A DNA stretch of 64,000 nt. Source: Burkholderiaceae bacterium. GTDB lineage: Bacteria > Pseudomonadota > Gammaproteobacteria > Burkholderiales > Burkholderiaceae_C. A program made the position numbers and the translations under genes. This document shows, in pieces, positions 33,450 to 43,133 of the stretch. How positions within the stretch are numbered: position 1 is the first letter of the stretch; each line of letters opens with the position of its first letter. The notes below the pieces were generated by a model, which saw nothing but the letters and a program-made list of their open reading frames with translations, ran no database searches and was not told where the DNA came from. The DNA is taken from contig JACKLM010000006.1 of assembly GCA_024235895.1 (NCBI GenBank), positions 124,001 through 188,000 of the forward strand, given 5' to 3'.

Positions 33450-33928
33450 CGCCGGCCCTCCGTCGATACCGGCTCGTGCTCGCGCGCCTCGGCAGCGCCG
33501 GCGCCCTCGTCGACCGCCAGCAGCGCCAGCGCGTAACCCGCCAGCGCGCCCCACACGCACAGGTAGACGCCGAGGTCGAACACGAGCACCGTCGAGACCT
33601 TGACCGACGTGAATCCCAGCGGCAGCGTGCCCCACCAGTGCGTCAGGTAGGCGTCGCCGACGAGCAGCGACGGCACGCCGGCGGTGGCGCCGATCAGCAC
33701 CCCGGCGGCGGCGAGCAGGACGGGGTCGCCGAGCGGCAGGCGGCGTGCGGCCGCCGCGCTGCCGTGGGCCACTGCCCACAGCACGCTGGCGGTCACCGCC
33801 AGCAGCCCGCCGATGAATCCGCCGCCGGGCTCGTTGTGCCCGCGCAGCAGCACCCACACCGAGGCGGCGAGGATGAGCACGTACAGCGGCCGCGCCACGA
33901 CCTCGAGGATGACGATGCGGCCCTTCAC
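33446..33928 (-). CDS. mrpB: Mrp Na+/H+ antiporter subunit B, second operon
   Basis: This stand-alone MrpB of 160 residues has four helices with the family motif VWVLLRGHNEPGGGFIGGLLAVTASVLWAVAHG and later VFDLGVYLCVWGALAGYALALLAV. The GTG at 33928 overlaps the mrpA stop by 4 bp and is the only start that removes no core sequence. In operon 1 the same domain is fused to MrpA, so the two operons differ in architecture. Confidence 0.9.
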   Translation of the reverse strand: MKGRIVILEVVARPLYVLILAASVWVLLRGHNEPGGGFIGGLLAVTASVLWAVAHGSAAAARRLPLGDPVLLAAAGVLIGATAGVPSLLVGDAYLTHWWGTLPLGFTSVKVSTVLVFDLGVYLCVWGALAGYALALLAVDEGAGAAEAREHEPVSTEGRR

Positions 33929-36255
33929 CGCCCGCCCTCCGGCCGACCGCGCCCGTCGGGTCGGGCGGCACCCGGCGCCGGGGCTGCGCCCAGCCGCAGC
34001 GCCTGCAGCAGCGGCAGCGCCGCCAGCAGCGACAGCATCACGACCGTGATCTCGCCCAGGGTGTCGAGCGCCCGGTAGTCGACCAGGATCACGTTGACGA
34101 CGTTGCGCCCATAGGCCTCGGTCACGCTCCTCTCGCCGAAGAAGGTCGACAGCGCCGGGTCGAAGGCGCCCGAAGTGGCCACCAGCAGCAGCGCGGCGAT
34201 CACGCTGGCCAGCAGCGCCGCCAGCGCGGCCGCCAGCGGCCGCGGCACTGGCTCGGGCAGGCTGGCGGCCAGCCCCAGGCGCCTGAGCTCGAGCAGCACC
34301 GCCGCGACGACGATGACGAACACCGTCTCGACCGTGAACTGGGTGTAGGCGACGTCGGGCGCGCCGGTGAACAGGAACAGCAGCGCGCTGCCGTAGCCCA
34401 CGAGGCCGGCGGCCAGCAGCAGCACCAGCCGGTCGCGCAGCAGGCAGGCCGCCAGCGCGCCGGCCGCGATCAGCAGCGCCGCGCCGACGACGCCGATGGA
34501 TGGGGTCTCCCAGGCCGGCCAGGCCAGGTCGGCGGCGCCAGCCCCGAAGGCCGCCGCCATCGCCGCGCCCAGCGTGCCGACGGCGAGCGCGACATAGGCC
34601 GGCAGGCGGCCGGTCTGCAACGCGCGCGTCGCGGCGGCGGCCAGGCGCGGGATCGCCGCCAGCGAGCGCTCGAACTGCGACGCCATGCCGATGCGGCCGA
34701 TACGCTGCGCCGCGGCCTCGAGCAGACGGTGCAGCGGGTCCCACGCGGCGTAGACCGCGGCCCCGATCGCCAGCGTGACCGCGAGCGACCCGAGGGTCGG
34801 GCCGAATGCGAGCTCGAGGCTGATCGCGACCGACGCCGTGGCGGGCGTCATTGCGTCCGACGCCGCCGTGATCAGGTCCTGCGCGAAGAAGGGGAACAGG
34901 CCGAGCGCGATCCCGGTCAGCGCCAGCGCCAGCGGCGGCGCGACCAGCGCCGGCCCGCCCTCGTGGGCGTCGGGCGTCTCGCTGGCCCCCGGGTGGCGCC
35001 AGAAGACGCGGATCGCCGCCACGCCGGCGACCGCGACCGCGATCGCGCCGAACACGGTATTGGCCGCGCGCGCGAAGGCGAAGACGTCGTCGGCGCTCTT
35101 GACCTCGGCGATCACGTCCTTGACGACATAGCCGAAGGACAGCGGCATGCCGGCCATCGACGCCCCGGCGAGCAGTGCCGCGGCGGCGGTCCAAGGCATC
35201 GCGTGGCGCAGGTTGCCCAGCCTGTCGATCACGCGCGTGCCGGTGCCGTGGTCGATATTGCCGGCGACGAAGAACAGCGGCGCCTTGTACAGCGCGTGCG
35301 CCAGCAGCAGCGCACCGACCGCCACCGACGCGCCGTCGCCCTTCAGGCCGACCAGCGTCACCAGGGTGCCGAGCGTGGCCACCGTCGACCAGGCCAGGAT
35401 GCGCTTGAGGTCGCGCTCGCGCAGCGCCAGCACCATGCCCCAGGCGGCGGTGACCGAGCCCACGCCCTTGAGCGTCCACTCCCACGCGTCCCAGTCGCCG
35501 AAGCCCGGGTCCAGCCGCGCGAGCAGGTAGACGCCGAGCTTGACCATGGTCGCCGAGTGCAGGTAGGCCGACACCGGCGTCGGCGCCGCCATCGCGCCCG
35601 GCAGCCAGAAGTGGAACGGGAACTGCGCGCTCTTGGTGAAGGCGCCGACCAGGATCAGCGCCATCGCCGCCCGCAGCGTCGGCGAGGCCTCGGCGGCGGG
35701 CAGCGCGGCGACGATGGCGCTGATCGACCCGGTGCCCATCGCCTGCGCCAGCAGGATGAACCCGGCCAGCAGTGCCAGCCCGCCGGTGCCGGTGACCATC
35801 AGCGCCTGCTGCGCCGACTTGCGGCTCTCGGGCCGCTCGTGGTCGAAGCCGACGAGCAGGAAGGACAGCAGGCTGGTCGCCTCCCAGAACAGGAACAGCA
35901 CCAGCAGGTGGTCGGCGGTGACGCAACCGACCATCGCGATCATGAACAGGGACAGCAGCACGTACAGCCGCCGCTGCGCCGGGTGGCCGTGCAGGTAGCC
36001 GCCGGCATAGACGAAGACCGCGGTGCCGACGCCGGTGATCATCAGCAGCATCAGCGCCGACAGGCCGTCGATGCGCAAGGCCAGCTCGACGCCCAGCGCC
36101 GGCGCCCAGGCCCAGCTCCGTGCGACCGGCAGCTCCTGCGTCAGCAGCACCCAGGCCACGATCGCCAGCGCAGCCGCCGGCAGCAGCGTGAACAGGGCGC
36201 GCTCGCCCGGCCCCATGGCCGGTCCGTTCGCCTGCCCGCCGGCGTGCGCGGCCAC
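33925..36255 (-). CDS. mrpA: Mrp Na+/H+ antiporter subunit A, second operon
   Basis: The 776-residue NuoL-like subunit is unfused. Core features are LLVLFLFWEATSLLSFLLVGFDHERPESRKSAQQALMVTG, FTKSAQFPFHFWLPGAMAAPTPVSAYLHSATMVKLGVYLLARL and LAHALYKAPLFFVAGNIDHGTGTR, followed by a C-terminal MbhE/DUF4040-like region ending in VILVDYRALDTLGEITVVMLSLLAALPLL. It is first in operon 2 (A-B-C-D-E-F-G), whose promoter must lie in the 209-bp gap shared with the divergent exchanger gene. Confidence 0.94.
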   Translation of the reverse strand: MAAHAGGQANGPAMGPGERALFTLLPAAALAIVAWVLLTQELPVARSWAWAPALGVELALRIDGLSALMLLMITGVGTAVFVYAGGYLHGHPAQRRLYVLLSLFMIAMVGCVTADHLLVLFLFWEATSLLSFLLVGFDHERPESRKSAQQALMVTGTGGLALLAGFILLAQAMGTGSISAIVAALPAAEASPTLRAAMALILVGAFTKSAQFPFHFWLPGAMAAPTPVSAYLHSATMVKLGVYLLARLDPGFGDWDAWEWTLKGVGSVTAAWGMVLALRERDLKRILAWSTVATLGTLVTLVGLKGDGASVAVGALLLAHALYKAPLFFVAGNIDHGTGTRVIDRLGNLRHAMPWTAAAALLAGASMAGMPLSFGYVVKDVIAEVKSADDVFAFARAANTVFGAIAVAVAGVAAIRVFWRHPGASETPDAHEGGPALVAPPLALALTGIALGLFPFFAQDLITAASDAMTPATASVAISLELAFGPTLGSLAVTLAIGAAVYAAWDPLHRLLEAAAQRIGRIGMASQFERSLAAIPRLAAAATRALQTGRLPAYVALAVGTLGAAMAAAFGAGAADLAWPAWETPSIGVVGAALLIAAGALAACLLRDRLVLLLAAGLVGYGSALLFLFTGAPDVAYTQFTVETVFVIVVAAVLLELRRLGLAASLPEPVPRPLAAALAALLASVIAALLLVATSGAFDPALSTFFGERSVTEAYGRNVVNVILVDYRALDTLGEITVVMLSLLAALPLLQALRLGAAPAPGAARPDGRGRPEGGR

Positions 36256-36354
36256 GGCTCAGCAGCCCGGCTGCATGCGCGGCAGCGGGCGGTCGGGCGA
36301 GGTCGGGCAGGGCGGCATCGGCAGGCCGGCAGAGGTTCGAGTTCTTGGAATCTA

Positions 36355-36372
36355 CCGCGGGCCGTCCCGCGG
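36355..36372. other. Perfect 7-bp hairpin in the divergent mrpA/exchanger gap
   Basis: CCGCGGG (36355-36361) pairs with CCCGCGG (36366-36372) around ccgt. It lies in the only moderately AT-containing part of the 209-bp gap, next to gttcttggaatctacc, which could hold a promoter element. The function is unknown; a palindromic operator or leader hairpin is possible. Confidence 0.35.
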
Positions 36373-36464
36373 CGCCGTCGGCGGGCCAGCATGGCCGCAC
36401 GCGTCGCGTCCGATCCGGGCCCGGCGCCCGGGTTCCGTCCGCCGGCGCGAGGCGGCCCCTTACG

Positions 36465-37472
36465 ATGCGCGCCATGGTCTGGCTCTGGCTGCAGTTCCTG
36501 CTCTGCGCGGTGCTGATCGCGCGCGCGGGCCTCGTCCTCAGTGCGACCGCCGACCGGCTGGCGCAGGCCCATGGCTGGGGCCGCGGCTGGGTCGGGCTGG
36601 CGCTGCTGGCGACCGTGACCTCGCTGCCCGAGCTCGCCTCGGGGGTCAGCGCGGTGACGCTGGTCGACGCGCCCAACCTGGCGGTCGGTCACGCGCTCGG
36701 TGCCTGCGTCGTCAACCTGCTGTTCCTGGGTGTCGTCGATGCGCTGCAGCGGCGCCAGCCGCTGTACCGGCACGCCTCGGCGACGCACCTGCTGTCGGCT
36801 GCCTTTGGCGTCGTCATGCTCGGGCTGGTCGCGCTCGGACTGGTCGCGGGCACGCGCGTGCCGGCGGTGCTCAACCAGGGGCCGGCCACGCCGCTGCTGC
36901 TCGGGGTGTACCTGCTGGCCTTGCGCAGCGTGCAGGGGCACGAGCGCGCCGCCGCGGCCGCCGCGGCGGCGCCGGCGCAGCCGGTCGCCGCTGCCGAGCG
37001 ACGCCGGCTGTGGCAGCGTTTCGCGCTCGCCGCGCTGGTGGTGCTGGCCGCCGGCAGCTGGCTGCCCGAGGCGGGCGACCGACTCGCCGTCGCGATGGGC
37101 TGGTCGCGCAGCTTCGTCGGCACCGTCTTCATGTCGGTCGTCACGACGCTGCCCGAGATGGCGGTGACGCTGGGCGCGCTGCGCATCGGGGCACTCGACA
37201 TGGCGATCGGCAACCTGCTGGGCAGCAACCTGTTCAACGTCACGATCCTCGCGATCGACGATGTGTTCTACGTGCGCGGCCCGCTGCTGGCGATCGCCGC
37301 GCCGGTGCACGCCGGCACCGCGCTGACGGCGATGGTGATGACGGGGCTGGTGATGATCGGGCTCGTGATGCGGCCGCAGGGGCGGGTGCTGCGGCTGGTG
37401 AGCTGGATCAGCGTCGGGCTGCTGGCGGCCTGGCTCGTCAACGTCGTCCTGGTCGCGCTGGGCGCGGGATGA
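36465..37472 (+). CDS. Sodium/calcium exchanger family (CaCA) membrane protein
   Basis: The 335-residue protein has about ten helices in two homologous halves, each with a Na_Ca_ex alpha-repeat. The first has LALLATVTSLPELASGVSAVTLVDAPNLAVGHALGACVVNLLFLG and the second has FMSVVTTLPEMAVTLGALRIGALDMAIGNLLGSNLFNVTILAIDD. The acidic residue in (S/T)LPE and the GxxxGxNxxN segments form the ion site of CaCA transporters. A cytosolic Ala-rich loop of ~25 residues joins the halves. The ion is not fixed by sequence; Ca2+/cation exchange is most likely. An ATG at 36474 is an alternative start. Confidence 0.88.
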   Translation: MRAMVWLWLQFLLCAVLIARAGLVLSATADRLAQAHGWGRGWVGLALLATVTSLPELASGVSAVTLVDAPNLAVGHALGACVVNLLFLGVVDALQRRQPLYRHASATHLLSAAFGVVMLGLVALGLVAGTRVPAVLNQGPATPLLLGVYLLALRSVQGHERAAAAAAAAPAQPVAAAERRRLWQRFALAALVVLAAGSWLPEAGDRLAVAMGWSRSFVGTVFMSVVTTLPEMAVTLGALRIGALDMAIGNLLGSNLFNVTILAIDDVFYVRGPLLAIAAPVHAGTALTAMVMTGLVMIGLVMRPQGRVLRLVSWISVGLLAAWLVNVVLVALGAG

Positions 37473-37533
37473 GAAGGCGCGCCGGCGGGGCGGGATGACC
37501 GGCGTCGAGGCGGGCTTGGCTACCATCGGCTCG

Positions 37534-40284
37534 ATGAGCGACATTCCGCCCCGCCCGAAACACGGGCCCGCGGCGGCGCCGCCCTGGCACGCGCGGCCGG
37601 CCGACGAGGCCTTGCAGACGCTGGACAGCAGCCGCCACGGCCTGGCCGCCGACGAGGCCGCGCGCCGCTTGGCCGAGCACGGGCCGAACCGGCTCGCCGA
37701 GGCGAAGCCGCCGGGTATGCTGGAGCGGCTGCTGCGGCAGTTCGCCAACCTGCTGCTCTACGTGCTGATGGCCGCGGCGGTGGTCACGGCGCTGATGGGG
37801 CACTGGGTCGACACCGCGGTGATCGCCGCCGTCGTCGTCCTCAACGCGCTGATCGGCTTCATCCAGGAAGGCAAGGCCGAGAAGGCGCTGCAGGCGATCC
37901 GCCACCTGCTGGCGCCGCACGCGGTGGTGCTGCGCGACGGGCACCCGCACGAGGTCGACGCGGCCGACCTGGTGCCGGGCGACATCGTGCTGCTGGCCTC
38001 GGGCGACAGCCTGCCGGCCGACGTGCGGCTGCTGCAGTCGCGCAACCTGCGCGTCGACGAGGCGGCGCTGACCGGCGAGTCGGTGCCGGTGGAAAAGCGC
38101 GTCGAGCCGGTGGCCGAGGATGCCGCGATCGGCGACCGCCGCAGCATGGGCTACGCCGGCACCCTGGTCACGCAGGGGCAGGCGCGCGCGCTAGTCGTCG
38201 CCACCGGGTCGGCGACCGAGATCGGGCGCATCGGCCGCATGCTGGAATCGGTCGAGGCCGGCACGACGCCGCTGCTGCGCAAGATGGAGGGCTTCGGCCG
38301 CACGCTGACCTTCGTCATCCTCGCCCTGGCGGGGCTGCTGTTCGTCTTCGGGGTGTTCGTGCGCGGCATGGGCGCGGGCGAGGTCTTCATGGCCGCGGTC
38401 GGCCTGGCGGTGGCGGCGATCCCCGAGGGGCTGCCGGCGATCATGACGATCGCGCTGGCGATCGGCGTGCAGCGCATGGCGCAGCGCCACGCGGTGATCC
38501 GCCGCCTGCCGGCGGTCGAGACATTGGGCTCGGTGACGGTGATCTGCTCGGACAAGACCGGCACCCTGACGCGCAACGAGATGACGGTGCAGCAGATCGT
38601 CTGCGCCGGCGCGGTCGTCGAGGTCGAGGGCGCCGGCTACGCGCCCGAAGGCGCGCTGCGGGTCGGCGACGAGCGGCTCGACGCCGCGGCGCTGCGCGAC
38701 CGCGTGCCGGCCGCGCGTGCGCTGGCCGAGGTCGCCGCGCTGTGCAACGACGCCGCGCTGCACGAGCGCGACGGCCAGTGGCAGCTCGCCGGCGACCCGA
38801 CCGAGGGCGCGCTGCTGACGCTGGCGTGCAAGGCCGGGCTGGAGCCGGCCGAGCTGAGGATCGAGCGGCCGCGGCTGGACCTGATCCCGTTCGAGTCCGA
38901 GCACCGCTACATGGCCAGCCTGCACCGCGGCGACGACGACGGCGAGCAGGCCCCGGTCGCGCTGGTCAAGGGCGCGCCCGAGCGCGTGCTGGCGATGTGC
39001 GCCGACCAGCTCGGGGCCGACGCCAGCCGCGAGCCGCTGGACGCGGCGCATTGGCACGCCGCCGTCGAGGCGCAGGCGCGCGCCGGCCGGCGCGTGCTGG
39101 CGCTGGCGCGGCGCGCGCTGCCCGCGGGCACCGAGGACCTGGACCACGCCGACGTCGAGCAGGGGCTGACGCTGCTCGGGCTGGTCGGCATCATCGACCC
39201 GCCGCGCACCGAGGCCATCGAGGCGGTGGCGCAGTGCAGCGCGGCCGGCATCCGCGTCGTCATGATCACCGGCGACCACGGCGTGACCGCCAGCGCGATC
39301 GCCGGCCAGCTCGGCATGGGCGAGTCGCTGCGCGCCGTCACCGGCCCCGAGGTCGAGGCGATGGACGATGCCGCGCTGCGCGACGCGGTGCGCGAGGCGC
39401 GCGTCTTCGCGCGTGCCAGCCCCGAGCACAAGCTGCGCCTGGTGCGGGCGCTGAGGGACAACGGCGAGATCGTCGCGATGACCGGCGACGGCGTCAACGA
39501 CGCGCCGGCGCTCAAGCAGGCCGACGTCGGCGTCGCGATGGGGCGCAAGGGGACCGAGGCGGCCAAGCAGGCCGGCTCCATCGTGCTCGCGGACGACAAC
39601 TTCGCCTCCATCGCGCACGCGGTGGAGGAGGGGCGCACCGTCTACGACAACCTGAGGAAGACCGTGACCTTCCTGCTGCCGATCAACGGCGGCGAGTCGC
39701 TGTCGCTGCTGCTGGCGGTGATCCTCGGCGTGGCGCTGCCGATCGCGCCGGTGCAGATCCTGTGGGTCAACATGGTCAGCTCGATCGCGCTGGCGCTGGT
39801 GCTGGCGTTCGAGCCGACCGAGGACGACGTCATGAAGCGCCCGCCGCGCCGGCCCGACGAGCCGATGCTGTCGCGCTTCGTGCTGTGGCGCATCGGCTTC
39901 GTGTCGGCGCTGTTCATGGCCGGCATCTTCGGCATGTTCGAGTGGGCGCTGTGGCACGGCGCGTCGGTCGACACCGCGCGCACGGTGGCCGTCAACACGC
40001 TGGTGGCGATGGAGGTCTTCTATCTCTTCAGCGTGCGCTACCTGAAGGCGGCGTCGTTCACGCTGGAGGGCATCAAGGGCACGCCGCTGGTCCTGCTGGC
40101 GGTGGCGGCGGTCTTCGTGCTGCAGCTGGTCTTCACCTACGCGCCCTTCATGCAGACCTTGTTCGCCAGCACCGCGCTGCCGCTGACGACGGGCATCGCG
40201 ACCGTCGCCGTCGGCGTGGCGGTGCTGGTGGTGCTGGAGCTGGAGAAGCTCGTGCTGCGGCGCATCGGCGTGGGGGTGTCGTGA
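37534..40284 (+). CDS. P2A-type cation-transporting P-type ATPase
   Basis: The 916-residue ATPase has an N-terminal cation-ATPase domain (GLAADEAARRLAEHGPNRLAE), the actuator motif LTGESVPVEK, PEGLP at residues 297-301 in helix M4, and the phosphorylation site DKTGTLTRNEM with Asp340. The nucleotide-binding KGAPERVLAMC, the hinge GDGVNDAPALKQADVGVAMG and six C-terminal helices follow. PEGLP with this layout is the SERCA/PMR1-like P2A class, usually Ca2+ or Mn2+ export; Na+ or K+ transport is possible in some members. The second in-frame ATG (37534) was preferred. An upstream ATG at 37495 would add 13 residues. It is 61 bp after the exchanger gene, so an operon is likely. Confidence 0.93.
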   Translation: MSDIPPRPKHGPAAAPPWHARPADEALQTLDSSRHGLAADEAARRLAEHGPNRLAEAKPPGMLERLLRQFANLLLYVLMAAAVVTALMGHWVDTAVIAAVVVLNALIGFIQEGKAEKALQAIRHLLAPHAVVLRDGHPHEVDAADLVPGDIVLLASGDSLPADVRLLQSRNLRVDEAALTGESVPVEKRVEPVAEDAAIGDRRSMGYAGTLVTQGQARALVVATGSATEIGRIGRMLESVEAGTTPLLRKMEGFGRTLTFVILALAGLLFVFGVFVRGMGAGEVFMAAVGLAVAAIPEGLPAIMTIALAIGVQRMAQRHAVIRRLPAVETLGSVTVICSDKTGTLTRNEMTVQQIVCAGAVVEVEGAGYAPEGALRVGDERLDAAALRDRVPAARALAEVAALCNDAALHERDGQWQLAGDPTEGALLTLACKAGLEPAELRIERPRLDLIPFESEHRYMASLHRGDDDGEQAPVALVKGAPERVLAMCADQLGADASREPLDAAHWHAAVEAQARAGRRVLALARRALPAGTEDLDHADVEQGLTLLGLVGIIDPPRTEAIEAVAQCSAAGIRVVMITGDHGVTASAIAGQLGMGESLRAVTGPEVEAMDDAALRDAVREARVFARASPEHKLRLVRALRDNGEIVAMTGDGVNDAPALKQADVGVAMGRKGTEAAKQAGSIVLADDNFASIAHAVEEGRTVYDNLRKTVTFLLPINGGESLSLLLAVILGVALPIAPVQILWVNMVSSIALALVLAFEPTEDDVMKRPPRRPDEPMLSRFVLWRIGFVSALFMAGIFGMFEWALWHGASVDTARTVAVNTLVAMEVFYLFSVRYLKAASFTLEGIKGTPLVLLAVAAVFVLQLVFTYAPFMQTLFASTALPLTTGIATVAVGVAVLVVLELEKLVLRRIGVGVS

Positions 40285-40329
40285 GCATGGCGCCGCGGGC
40301 GGCACGGCGATGAACGGCGGGGGGCATCG

Positions 40330-42006
40330 ATGATCGGCCACGAACCCTTTGCCGAGTTCGCGTTGCTGCTGCTGATCTGCGCGCTGGCCGGCGCGTTGTT
40401 CGTGCGGCTGCGCCAGCCGGTGCTGATCGCGTATATCGTGGTCGGCATCGTGGTCGGCCCGGCGGTGCTGGGCCTGGTGCAGGCGCACGAGCAGATCGAC
40501 CTGCTGGCGCAGGTCGGCGTGGCGGTGCTGCTGTTCGTCGTCGGCCTCAAGCTCGACCTGCACCACGTGCGCCACATCGGCCCGGTGGCGCTGGCCACGG
40601 GGCTGGGGCAGCTCGCGTTCACGATCGCCTTCGGCTTCCTGATCATCCTGGCGCTCGGCAAGGAGCCGATGGAGGCCTTGTACGTCGCGGTGGCGCTGAC
40701 CTTCTCCAGCACCATCATCATCGTCAAGCTGCTGTCCGACAAGCGCGAGCTCGACAGCCTGCACGGGCGTATCGCGGTCGGCTTCCTGATCGTGCAGGAC
40801 CTGGCGGTGGTCGTCGCGATGATGACGATGAGCGCCTTGCGCGGCTCAGGCGGCGAAGCGACAGGGTGGGCCGAGGTCCTGCTGTCGCTGGGCTGGCGGC
40901 TGGCGGTGGCGGCGTTGCTGCTGTTTCTGCTGATGCGCTGGGTGCTGCCGGCGGTCGTCGCGGCGATGGCGCGCTCGCAGGAGCTGCTGCTGGTGTTCGC
41001 CATCGCCTGGGGCGTGGCGCTGGCGGCCCTGGGCGAATGGGCCGGCTTCAGCAAGGAGGCGGGCGCCTTCCTGGCCGGCTTCTCGCTCGCGTCCACGCCC
41101 TACCGCGAGGCGATGAACGCGCGGCTGACGAGCATCCGCGACTTCCTGCTGCTGTTCTTCTTCATCGACCTGGGCGCCAAGCTCGAGCTGTCGACGCTCG
41201 GCGCCGAGGTCGTCCCGGCCCTCGTGCTCGCGCTGTTCGTGCTGATCGGCAACCCGCTGATCGTGATGGCGATCATGGGCTGGATGGGCTACCGCAAGCG
41301 CACCGGCTTCCTGGCCGGGCTGACGGTGGCGCAGATCAGCGAGTTTTCGATCGTCTTCGTCGCCATGGGGATCACGCTCGGCCATGTCGGCGTCGGGGCG
41401 CTCGGGCTGACGACGCTGGTCGGGCTGGTGACGATCACGGTGTCGACTTACATGATCCTGTACTCGCAGCCGCTGTACGAGCGGCTGGCGCCCTGGCTGG
41501 GCCGCTTCGAGCGGCGCCAGCCCTTTCGCGAGCTGGCGGTCGAGCAGCGGGCGCAGGACGGCGCAGCGGTGCAGGCGGTGGTCTTCGGCCTCGGCCGCTA
41601 TGGCAGCCGGCTGCTGGAGCAGCTGCGCGCGGGCGGCGTGGCGGCGATCGGCGTCGACTTCGACCCCGAGCAGGTCCGGGCGCTGCAATCGCGCGGGCTG
41701 CCGGTGCACTTCGGCGACGGCGAGGACCCGGACTTCCTCGAGTCGCTGCCGCTGGCGGGCGCGCGCTGGGTGGTGACGACCTTCCCGCAGCTCGAGAGCA
41801 ACCGCGCGCTGCTGCACGCGCTGAAGGCGGTGCACTATCGCGGTGCGTTGGCCGCCGCGGTGCGCGACCCGGCGCACGGCCGCGCGCTGGCGAGCGCCGG
41901 CGTGCCGCTGATCCTCAATCCCTTCGAGGACGCCGCCGACCACGCCGCGCGGCGACTCGCCGACGCATTGCGCGCGCCCGACGGCGACAAGGAGACGAGC
42001 CGATGA
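40330..42006 (+). CDS. KefB/YbaL-type cation:proton antiporter with TrkA-N domain
   Basis: The 558-residue CPA2 antiporter has about 12 helices (residues 1-395). Family motifs are QPVLIAYIVVGIVVGPAVLG, VAVLLFVVGLKLDL, SKEAGAFLAGFSLASTPYREAM and FFIDLGAKLELSTLG. The cytosolic C-terminal RCK/TrkA-N domain has a nucleotide-binding GLGRYGSRLLEQL and an acidic end of strand 2 (IGVDFDPE), indicating gating by a dinucleotide. The likely role is K+/H+ or Na+/H+ exchange. It overlaps the UspA gene by 4 bp and follows the ATPase by 45 bp. Confidence 0.92.
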   Translation: MIGHEPFAEFALLLLICALAGALFVRLRQPVLIAYIVVGIVVGPAVLGLVQAHEQIDLLAQVGVAVLLFVVGLKLDLHHVRHIGPVALATGLGQLAFTIAFGFLIILALGKEPMEALYVAVALTFSSTIIIVKLLSDKRELDSLHGRIAVGFLIVQDLAVVVAMMTMSALRGSGGEATGWAEVLLSLGWRLAVAALLLFLLMRWVLPAVVAAMARSQELLLVFAIAWGVALAALGEWAGFSKEAGAFLAGFSLASTPYREAMNARLTSIRDFLLLFFFIDLGAKLELSTLGAEVVPALVLALFVLIGNPLIVMAIMGWMGYRKRTGFLAGLTVAQISEFSIVFVAMGITLGHVGVGALGLTTLVGLVTITVSTYMILYSQPLYERLAPWLGRFERRQPFRELAVEQRAQDGAAVQAVVFGLGRYGSRLLEQLRAGGVAAIGVDFDPEQVRALQSRGLPVHFGDGEDPDFLESLPLAGARWVVTTFPQLESNRALLHALKAVHYRGALAAAVRDPAHGRALASAGVPLILNPFEDAADHAARRLADALRAPDGDKETSR

Positions 42007-42941
42007 ACGCACCGGCCCAAGAACCAGCCCGGGACCCGGACCCGAAACCCGCGCACATCCTGGCCGCCACCGACCTGTCGGCCCCGGCGCGCCACGCCGC
42101 CGACCGCGCCGCGCGCCTGGCACGCGAGACCGGCGCTGCGCTGACCCTGGTGCACGCGCTGCCGCGGCGCGCGCTGGACGACCTGCGGCAGTGGCTGGGC
42201 GCAGAAGCGCAGGCGCAGCTCGAGGCTGCGGCCGGGCGCGAGCTGGCCGCGCTCGCCGCCGAGCTGCACGCCGCCCATCGCGTGCCGGTGCATCCGCTGC
42301 TGCGCGAGGGGCCGGTGCTGGACGCGCTCGGCGGCGCGGCCGACGAGGTCGACGCCGCGGTCGTCGTCGTCGGCGCGCGCGGCGCGAGCTTCCTGCGCCG
42401 GCTCGTGGTCGGCACCACGGCCGAGCGGCTGATGCGGCGCACCCAGCGCCCGCTGCTGGTGGTGCGCCAGGCGCCGCACGAGCGCTACCGGCGCGCGCTG
42501 CTGGCACTGGACTTCTCGCCCTGGTCGGCCGCGGTGCTGGAGGCGGCAAGGCGCGTCGCGCCGCATGCGCGGCCGGTGCTGTTCACCGCATTCCAGGTGC
42601 CGTTCGAGGAGAAGCTGCGCTTTGCCGGCGTCGATGCGGCGACGGTCGAGCATTACCGCCAGCAGGCGCGCGCCGCCGCCACCCAGCAGCTTTACGCGAT
42701 CGCCGAGCGCGCCGGGCTCGCTCCCGGCCACTGGGACCCGTGCATCGTCGAAGGCGAGGCCTCGCTGCGCCTGGTCGAGCAGGAGCAGGTGCTCGACTGC
42801 GACCTCGTCGTGATCGGCAAGCACGGCCAGAGCGCGGCCGAGGACCTGCTGCTGGGCAGCGTGACCAAGCATGTGCTGGCCGAGGGCCAGTCCGACGTGC
42901 TGGTGGCGACGCTGCCGCGCGCGGGAAGCGTCCCAGGGTGA
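42003..42941 (+). CDS. Tandem universal stress protein (UspA family)
   Basis: The 312-residue protein has two Usp domains: HILAATDLSAPARHAADRAARLA through VVVGARGASFLRRLVVGTTAERLMRRTQRPLLVVR (~20-157), and ALLALDFSPWSAAVLEAAR through LVVIGKHGQSAAEDLLLGSVTKHVLAEGQSDVLV. The ATP-binding G-x2-G-x9-G(S/T) pattern occurs in both (GARGAS...VVGTTA and GKHGQS...LLGSVT). Coupling by overlap to the antiporter suggests that it regulates that transporter, perhaps through nucleotide sensing. Confidence 0.92.
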   Translation: MNAPAQEPARDPDPKPAHILAATDLSAPARHAADRAARLARETGAALTLVHALPRRALDDLRQWLGAEAQAQLEAAAGRELAALAAELHAAHRVPVHPLLREGPVLDALGGAADEVDAAVVVVGARGASFLRRLVVGTTAERLMRRTQRPLLVVRQAPHERYRRALLALDFSPWSAAVLEAARRVAPHARPVLFTAFQVPFEEKLRFAGVDAATVEHYRQQARAAATQQLYAIAERAGLAPGHWDPCIVEGEASLRLVEQEQVLDCDLVVIGKHGQSAAEDLLLGSVTKHVLAEGQSDVLVATLPRAGSVPG

Positions 42942-43060
42942 GCCGGGCCGACAGCCTCGTGCCTGCCTGGGGGAAGCAGCCTGCGGTCACCGGCGACAAT
43001 GTCGCCCTGACCGTGCCCGGCCCCGCAGGCGCCGCGCCGGAACCCGGGCCGCCGTGCACG

Positions 43061-43077
43061 GTCCACACCCTGTGGAC
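43061..43077. other. Perfect 7-bp hairpin in the uspA-hpf gap
   Basis: GTCCACA (43061-43067) pairs with TGTGGAC (43071-43077) with loop ccc. It lies 57 bp before the hibernation-factor gene, in a 192-bp gap that also contains GGCGAC-aat-GTCGCC. It may be a terminator of the usp transcript or an operator; there is no T-tract. Confidence 0.35.
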
Positions 43078-43133
43078 GGCACGGCCCTCTTGGCGCAGGA
43101 CGGCGGCCGACCCATGCCGATCGAGGACGAACG

